Assembly (NCBI GenBank): GCA_964548535.1
Contig: CAZJRQ010000016.1
Location: forward strand, 1 to 55,500
DNA from: CAZJRQ01 sp964548535
Lineage (GTDB): Bacteria; Bacillota; Clostridia; Oscillospirales; Ruminococcaceae
Direction of reading: 5' to 3'
DNA length: 55,500 nucleotides
This document shows, piece after piece, positions 51,281 through 55,500 of the stretch. The position numbers were made by a program, and so were the translations under genes. The notes beneath the pieces were generated by a model. That model saw only the letters and a list, made by a program, of their open reading frames with translations. It was not told the origin of the DNA and did no database searches. Numbering within the stretch: the first letter of the stretch is position 1; each line of letters begins with the position of its first letter.

Positions 51281-53266
51281 ATGAAAATGTATAAAAAAAT
51301 CATAGCAGGAATATGCTCATTGATGTTAGTTTTTAATATGGCACTATTGCCGGCCTTTGCGGATTCCGAAGCAAAATCAAATGGCAAAGAAGAGGTAGTG
51401 TATGTTATTTCAGACGCCGACGGAAAAGTCAACGGCACATATGTAGTAAATATTTTTACAGACAAAGAAGTAGTAGACTATGGCGACTATAAAAGCGTAA
51501 AAATGCTTACAACTAATGATGAAATTACCGATAAAGACGGAAAAATAACATATCAAACAGACTCAGATAAAACCTATTATCAGGGTGTTCTTGAAAACGC
51601 CCAAATCCCATGGAATATTTCGATTAAGTACTTTTTAGACGGCAAAGAATATTCCGCAGATGAAGTAGCAGGCAAAAGCGGAAAGCTAGAAATCAAGTAT
51701 AAAATCACACAGAATAAAGAGTGCAAAACAGACTTTTATGATAACTATGCCTTGCAGACAACATTTACACTAAATACAGAAAACTGTAAAAATATAGTGG
51801 CAGCGGACGCAACAATGGCAAATGTCGGAGAGAAGAAACAGCTAAATTATACAACTCTAGCTGGAAAGGGTATAGAAACCTCAATTACAGCCGATGTTAC
51901 AGATTTTGAAATGGATGATGTAGCAATTAATGCAATCAAACTAAAGATGAATATTGATATTAACGATAAAGAAGTTCGTGATAAAGTAAATGAACTTATG
52001 GACGCAATGACACAGCTAGATGACGGCGCAACCAGCCTAAATTCAGGAGCAAGTGAGTTAAAGGACGGCAGTTCAAAACTAGATACAGGAGCAGGCAAAT
52101 TCTCCAGCGGAGTAAAATCGCTAGATGACGGTGTAACTGCACTTCAAAGCGGAATTAACGAAGTAAATAAAGGACTAACCACCCTAAATTCAAATTCGAG
52201 CACGCTTACAAGCAGTTCAAAACAGATAAAAAGTGCGTTGAACGAAATAGACACATCATTGTCAGACTTGTCAGTTTCAACAGATGATATAGTAAAATTA
52301 TCAAAAGCCTCAACAGAAATAAAATCAGGAATTGACAGTCTGTATGCAGGAATCCAAAAACTTCAGCAAAGCCAAAGCTATGACGCATACAAATCAACGC
52401 TAAAGCAAAATGGACTAGATGTAGATTTGCTAAAGTCAAGCAACGAGCAGACAATCAAACAGCTTACAAGTCAAATTGCTGATTTAAAGAAAACATTATC
52501 GCAAATAGAAAATGTTCCAGGCTATGAGGAGCAAGTTGCACAGCTAAAATCGCAAATTGATTCGCTAGGCAATATAATCACATTGCTAACAGCAAACAAC
52601 GCCTCAATCGACGGTACAAAAACATATCTAGACAGCCTAAGTTCAGCAACAAAGCAACTAGAAAGCGGAATGAAAGATTTGCAATCAAACTATGCAGAAT
52701 TTGACACAGCAATTCAAGGACTAGTGACAAAACTAAATAATATGTTGCCAAGTCTAACAAAGCTGTCTGACGGAATAAGTGAGCTTTCGAGCAAATATAA
52801 AGAATTTGACAAAGGCCTAAACGAGTACACAAGCGGAGTATCATCACTTTCATCAGGCTATGCAAAAATAATGACAGGCGTATCAAGCCTAGCTGCAGGA
52901 AGCAAGGAGCTTTTGAAAAACAGCAACGATTTGTATTCAGGCGCATCAGATTTGTATGACGGAGTAAGCGAATTATGCGACGGTACAGTAGAGCTAAAAG
53001 ACGGTACAGATGAGTTAAACAGCAAAACTACAAGCATGGAAAGCAAAGTTGAAACTCAAGTAGAAGACTTGCTAAAAACAATCACAGGTGACGATAGTGA
53101 AACATTTTCATTCGTGTCAGATAAGAATGAAAATGTCGAATCAGTACAATTTGTAATTAAAGTAGACGGAGTAAAAAAAGCAGAAGTCAAAGATGATAGT
53201 ACAAAAGAAGAAAAGAAACTAACCTTCTGGGAAAAATTCAAAAATCTGTTTACATCAGATAAATAA
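51281..53266 (+). CDS. secreted heptad-repeat protein partner of the MMPL transporter (YhgE/Pip-like)
   Basis: 661 residues from ATG after CGGAGACGG. Signal peptide 1-27 (ending PAFA). A beta-rich domain (30-230) is followed by a long helical region (235-605) with many heptads such as LNSGASELKDGSSKLDTGA and SSLSSGYAKIMTG, the pattern seen in YhgE/Pip phage-infection proteins, here without the membrane helices. The short C-terminal end is KLTFWEKFKNLFTSDK. It may form an extracellular coiled-coil linked to the transporter. Terminator at 53542. Confidence 0.8.
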   Translation: MKMYKKIIAGICSLMLVFNMALLPAFADSEAKSNGKEEVVYVISDADGKVNGTYVVNIFTDKEVVDYGDYKSVKMLTTNDEITDKDGKITYQTDSDKTYYQGVLENAQIPWNISIKYFLDGKEYSADEVAGKSGKLEIKYKITQNKECKTDFYDNYALQTTFTLNTENCKNIVAADATMANVGEKKQLNYTTLAGKGIETSITADVTDFEMDDVAINAIKLKMNIDINDKEVRDKVNELMDAMTQLDDGATSLNSGASELKDGSSKLDTGAGKFSSGVKSLDDGVTALQSGINEVNKGLTTLNSNSSTLTSSSKQIKSALNEIDTSLSDLSVSTDDIVKLSKASTEIKSGIDSLYAGIQKLQQSQSYDAYKSTLKQNGLDVDLLKSSNEQTIKQLTSQIADLKKTLSQIENVPGYEEQVAQLKSQIDSLGNIITLLTANNASIDGTKTYLDSLSSATKQLESGMKDLQSNYAEFDTAIQGLVTKLNNMLPSLTKLSDGISELSSKYKEFDKGLNEYTSGVSSLSSGYAKIMTGVSSLAAGSKELLKNSNDLYSGASDLYDGVSELCDGTVELKDGTDELNSKTTSMESKVETQVEDLLKTITGDDSETFSFVSDKNENVESVQFVIKVDGVKKAEVKDDSTKEEKKLTFWEKFKNLFTSDK

Positions 53267-53305
53267 AAGTTTCGCTCAAGCCTCGCTTGTGATGGGTATT
53301 CAAAC

Positions 53306-53474
53306 CATAATCAGCGTCACGACCTTGTGGTAGGGGGAAGTTTATTGTTTTTTTATTTTGCAGTTTCAATCCGTATTATGATATTTTGATTATCATAACC
53401 TTACCCCGAGCAACATAACGTTATGCTTATCAATAAACTTAATGCGAGGGCATCGCGCCGTCCGCGCTAGGACC
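53306..53474. repeat. 169-bp interspersed repeat, copy 1
   Basis: From CATAATCAGCGTCACGACC to GCGCTAGGACC. It joins type B-like and type A-like parts of the 46.8-48.0 kb family. Differs from copy 2 at only a few bases. Confidence 0.85.
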
Positions 53475-53541
53475 GTCACAACCCTATGGTGTAGGAAGTT
53501 TATTGAATTTATTTATATCAAAAAATTTAAGATTAAAAAAA

Positions 53542-53574
53542 GCAGGAATGAATCAAAAAAATTCATCCCTGCTT
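53542..53574 (+). terminator. terminator of the MMPL operon
   Basis: AGCAGGAATGAAT pairs with ATTCATCCCTGCT around CAAAAAA, followed by TTATTT; works on both strands. Confidence 0.85.
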
Positions 53575-53612
53575 TATTTACATAATCATATTAACCCCCA
53601 ACCCGAGCAACA

Positions 53613-53631
53613 GTCCTAGCGCGGACGGCGC
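53613..53631. repeat. inverted fragment of the type A repeat end
   Basis: TCCTAGCGCGGACGGCGC is the complement of the type A end, showing that the family also occurs in the other orientation. Confidence 0.7.
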
Positions 53632-53677
53632 AAAGTCGCATTATCGCTCGTGCCTTGCTCGTGATTGGTGCTCGAAA

Positions 53678-53846
53678 CATAATCAGCGTCACAACCCTGT
53701 GGTAGGGGGAAGTTTATTGTTTTTTTATTTTGCAGTTTCAATCCGTATTATAATATTTTGATTATCATAACCTTACCCCGAGCAACATAACGTTATGCTT
53801 ATCAATAAACTTAATGCGAGGGCATCGCGCCGTCCGCGCCAGGACC
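53678..53846. repeat. 169-bp interspersed repeat, copy 2
   Basis: Partner of 53306-53474. It ends eight bases before the stop codon of the cysteine-rich gene. Confidence 0.85.
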
Positions 53847-53853
53847 TAGGGGG

Positions 53854-54153
53854 CTAGCACCTGCAGTCGTCGCAGCTGATGGAAATATCTTTAACGTCAG
53901 CTTTTACGCAAAACTTGACAGGGATTTTTATTTTAACCTTTTGAGTTAAAACTATCTCGCTGACACCGCAGCCGCAGTCTTTGCATTTAACGCAGGTTTT
54001 ATCACAGCATTCAGTTTCAATTTCGCCGACAGTAACATCAGGCTCAATTTCAATCGGAACTTTAATGTCAGCAAATTGACAACCTAAAGAAGAGCAGCCG
54101 TCACAGTGGCAGTCGTAACCGTAAAACATATCGTAATCGTAATTGTTTGACAT
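53854..54153 (-). CDS. cysteine-rich small protein (14 Cys in 99 residues)
   Basis: 99 residues from the ATG after AAAAGGAGT; a longer frame lacks a ribosome site. Cysteines at 15, 17, 20, 25, 49, 50, 54, 57, 60, 62, 82, 94, 97 and 99 in CxC, CxxC and CC groups separate two strand-rich stretches (IKVPIEIEPDVTVGEIE; KVKIKIPVKF). No signal peptide or membrane helix. It could be a metal-binding or spore-coat-type protein, but I recognise no family. It is divergent from the CotH gene. Confidence 0.75.
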   Translation of the reverse strand: MSNNYDYDMFYGYDCHCDGCSSLGCQFADIKVPIEIEPDVTVGEIETECCDKTCVKCKDCGCGVSEIVLTQKVKIKIPVKFCVKADVKDISISCDDCRC

Positions 54154-54407
54154 AAATAAGTCAACTCCTTTTTTATTGTTTGTATGTTTGAGAACCTTTG
54201 ACACCTACAGCCTCCCTTCAAAATTGTTATTATATCATATTCCAATTTAACTTTTGTGGTGCATGTAAGATTATTTTATCCATTTTAAGTACGTTTTAAG
54301 TTAGTGAATGTATAATGAGTAATGTAAAGTCTGTGTAAAACGATTTTACAGCCTTTGCAAATAGAAATATAAATATAAAAACATATAATTGAAATGGAGC
54401 TGGAAAA
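54154..54407. other. divergent promoter region between the cysteine-rich and CotH genes
   Basis: A minus-strand TATAAT near 54235 could serve the cysteine-rich gene and a plus-strand TATAAT at 54310-54315 the CotH gene; neither has a good -35. Confidence 0.4.
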
Positions 54408-55500
54408 ATGATAAAACGTATGTTAGCAGTGCTAGTGAGCGTAAGTATGTTATTCTCGCTGTCTGCCTGTTCGAAAAAATCATCAGATAGTAACGATAGT
54501 AATTCGCCTAAAACCTCAAGTTCAACTAACAGTTCAGATGCCGAGTATGCCGATAAACTATTTTCAAAGGACGTCCTAAAAATAGAAATCACAACAACGG
54601 ATGACGATTGGAGCAACCTAATTGAAAATGCAGGTTCAAAGCCATGGATAAGCGGAGATATCTCAATCGACGGCGAAACATTTGAGAATGTCGGAATAAA
54701 AACAAAGGGCAATACTTCGCTGAATCAAGTAGTCTCAAGCGATAGCGATAGATATAGTCTGAAAATAAATTTCGGAAAATATGTCGACGACCAAACCTGC
54801 TATGGACTAGATAAGCTGGTGCTGAATAATATCTATGCCGATAGCACCTATCTAAAGGAGTATATGTCTTATAATCTGTTTGCGTATATGGACGTCCCAA
54901 GTTCAATGTGTACGTTTGCAGAAATTTCTGTAAACGGCGAGCATTATGGATTTTATATAGCAATAGAAGACCCTAACGATAGCTTTTTAGCTCGTAATTA
55001 TGGTGACGATAATTCAGTAGAAGCCTATAAGCCAGATTCAATGAATATGGGCGGTGACGGCGATAACGCTAGAGGACAAGATCAGAATCAAAATGGTATG
55101 CAGGGTGGAAATATGCCTAATATGGATATCACAAAGCTTGTGACCATTACAGACAAAGATGGAAATCAAGTTAATTGGACAGATTTGAGTGATGATTTTG
55201 ACTTTGAAAATATAGAAAGCTTTATAACATCAGATGATAAAGAAACTAAGCTTTCAGACCTAGATATGCAGTCAATGATGTCACTAGATTTGTCTGATGT
55301 AGCAACAGTAAAAGACACAAACGGCAAAACAATCGACCTTAGTAAGTATACATTAAGTATGCAGAATTTCGGCGGACCACAAGGCGGTAACGGCGGACAA
55401 ATGCCACAGCAAAATATGGATGGAGTAGATAGCACAGGCAGTTCTGACGGCACAAACAGTATGTCCGAACCACCAGAAATGCCGTCAGATATGAGCAGTG
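54408..55500 (+). CDS. CotH-family lipoprotein (partial, runs off the window)
   Basis: The open frame begins at ATG 54408 after GGAGCTGG and is still open at the right edge (364 codons visible). Signal peptide and lipobox LSACS (Cys21), a Ser/Asn-rich spacer, then the CotH fold: KIEITTTDDDWSNLIENAGS, VGIKTKGNTS, RYSLKINFGKYV, LNNIYADSTYLKEYMSYNLF, ISVNGEHYGFYIAIED. CotH proteins are atypical protein kinases. The visible part is interrupted by Asn/Gly/Gln/Met-rich low-complexity inserts (about 205-245 and 320-364), unusual for the family. Surface-located by its lipid anchor. Confidence 0.9.
   Translation, partial: MIKRMLAVLVSVSMLFSLSACSKKSSDSNDSNSPKTSSSTNSSDAEYADKLFSKDVLKIEITTTDDDWSNLIENAGSKPWISGDISIDGETFENVGIKTKGNTSLNQVVSSDSDRYSLKINFGKYVDDQTCYGLDKLVLNNIYADSTYLKEYMSYNLFAYMDVPSSMCTFAEISVNGEHYGFYIAIEDPNDSFLARNYGDDNSVEAYKPDSMNMGGDGDNARGQDQNQNGMQGGNMPNMDITKLVTITDKDGNQVNWTDLSDDFDFENIESFITSDDKETKLSDLDMQSMMSLDLSDVATVKDTNGKTIDLSKYTLSMQNFGGPQGGNGGQMPQQNMDGVDSTGSSDGTNSMSEPPEMPSDMSS

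Larger units (their letters stand above)
53267..53853. other. gene-free repeat region between convergent genes
   Basis: Contains no gene. It has two near-identical 169-bp repeats (53306-53474, 53678-53846), a terminator (53542-53574) and an inverted piece of the type A end (53613-53631). Confidence 0.8.

Overview
The window comes from a low-GC Gram-positive anaerobe, most likely a Ruminococcus-like member of the Oscillospiraceae. The grounds are an AT-rich genome with AGGAGG-type ribosome sites, sigma-A promoters, LytTR, VanR and GntR regulators, sortase-type surface proteins, a secreted GH5 mannanase with repeated binding modules, and a CotH-type lipoprotein. The species cannot be named from the sequence alone.

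Left part (about 1-28.7 kb, every gene on the minus strand). From 28.6 kb down to 3.7 kb lies most of an integrative and conjugative element (ICE) of the Tn1549/CTn-like type. Its cargo end (28.6-22.4 kb) carries an amidoligase with a gamma-glutamylcyclotransferase, two DNA methyltransferases, an AbrB regulator and a YodL-DUF3846 type protein. The transfer end carries a lipoprotein, a large thioester/Cna-B surface adhesin, a VirB2-like pilin, a Toprim protein, the VirD4/TraG coupling ATPase, VirB6-, VirB3- and VirB4-like parts and an NlpC/P60-type hydrolase. MobC and a MobP-type relaxase fused to Sel1 repeats follow, with a candidate oriT in the 373 bp ahead of mobC. Downstream of the relaxase is a complete agr quorum-sensing cassette (agrA, agrC, agrD, agrB), including a 51-residue AgrD precursor, and then a coiled-coil protein gene. 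No integrase and no att repeats are visible, so the left end of the element probably lies outside the window.

Middle part (28.9-38.5 kb). This is chromosomal: tRNA-Arg(CCG), metG, a deformylase-like gene, an operon with two different glutamate-cysteine ligases flanking a class II glutamine amidotransferase, and a divergent YtrA-type GntR regulator with an ABC transporter. The regulator's 35-bp operator is visible.

Right part (38.9-55.5 kb). This holds the mannanase, a NUDIX hydrolase, and a cell-wall cluster of VanR-like regulator, kinase remnant, VanY-like carboxypeptidase and L,D-transpeptidase. Eleven-bp direct repeats upstream of both vanY and the regulator suggest a shared regulon. Then come a TetR gene divergent from an MMPL/heptad-repeat export operon, a 14-cysteine protein and the start of a CotH gene. 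The intergenic spaces at 46.7-48.0 and 53.3-53.85 kb are filled with mosaic interspersed repeats, and one of these is broken by a 100-N assembly gap.

Most notable: five ICE cargo proteins share a similar C-terminal tail (Met/Phe-Gly-Met/Ile-Ser/Thr-hydrophobic after acidic residues), which could be a secretion or partner-binding signal. Also notable are the kinase remnant beside an apparently working response regulator, the ligase-amidotransferase-ligase operon, and the agr cassette joined to the conjugative element.
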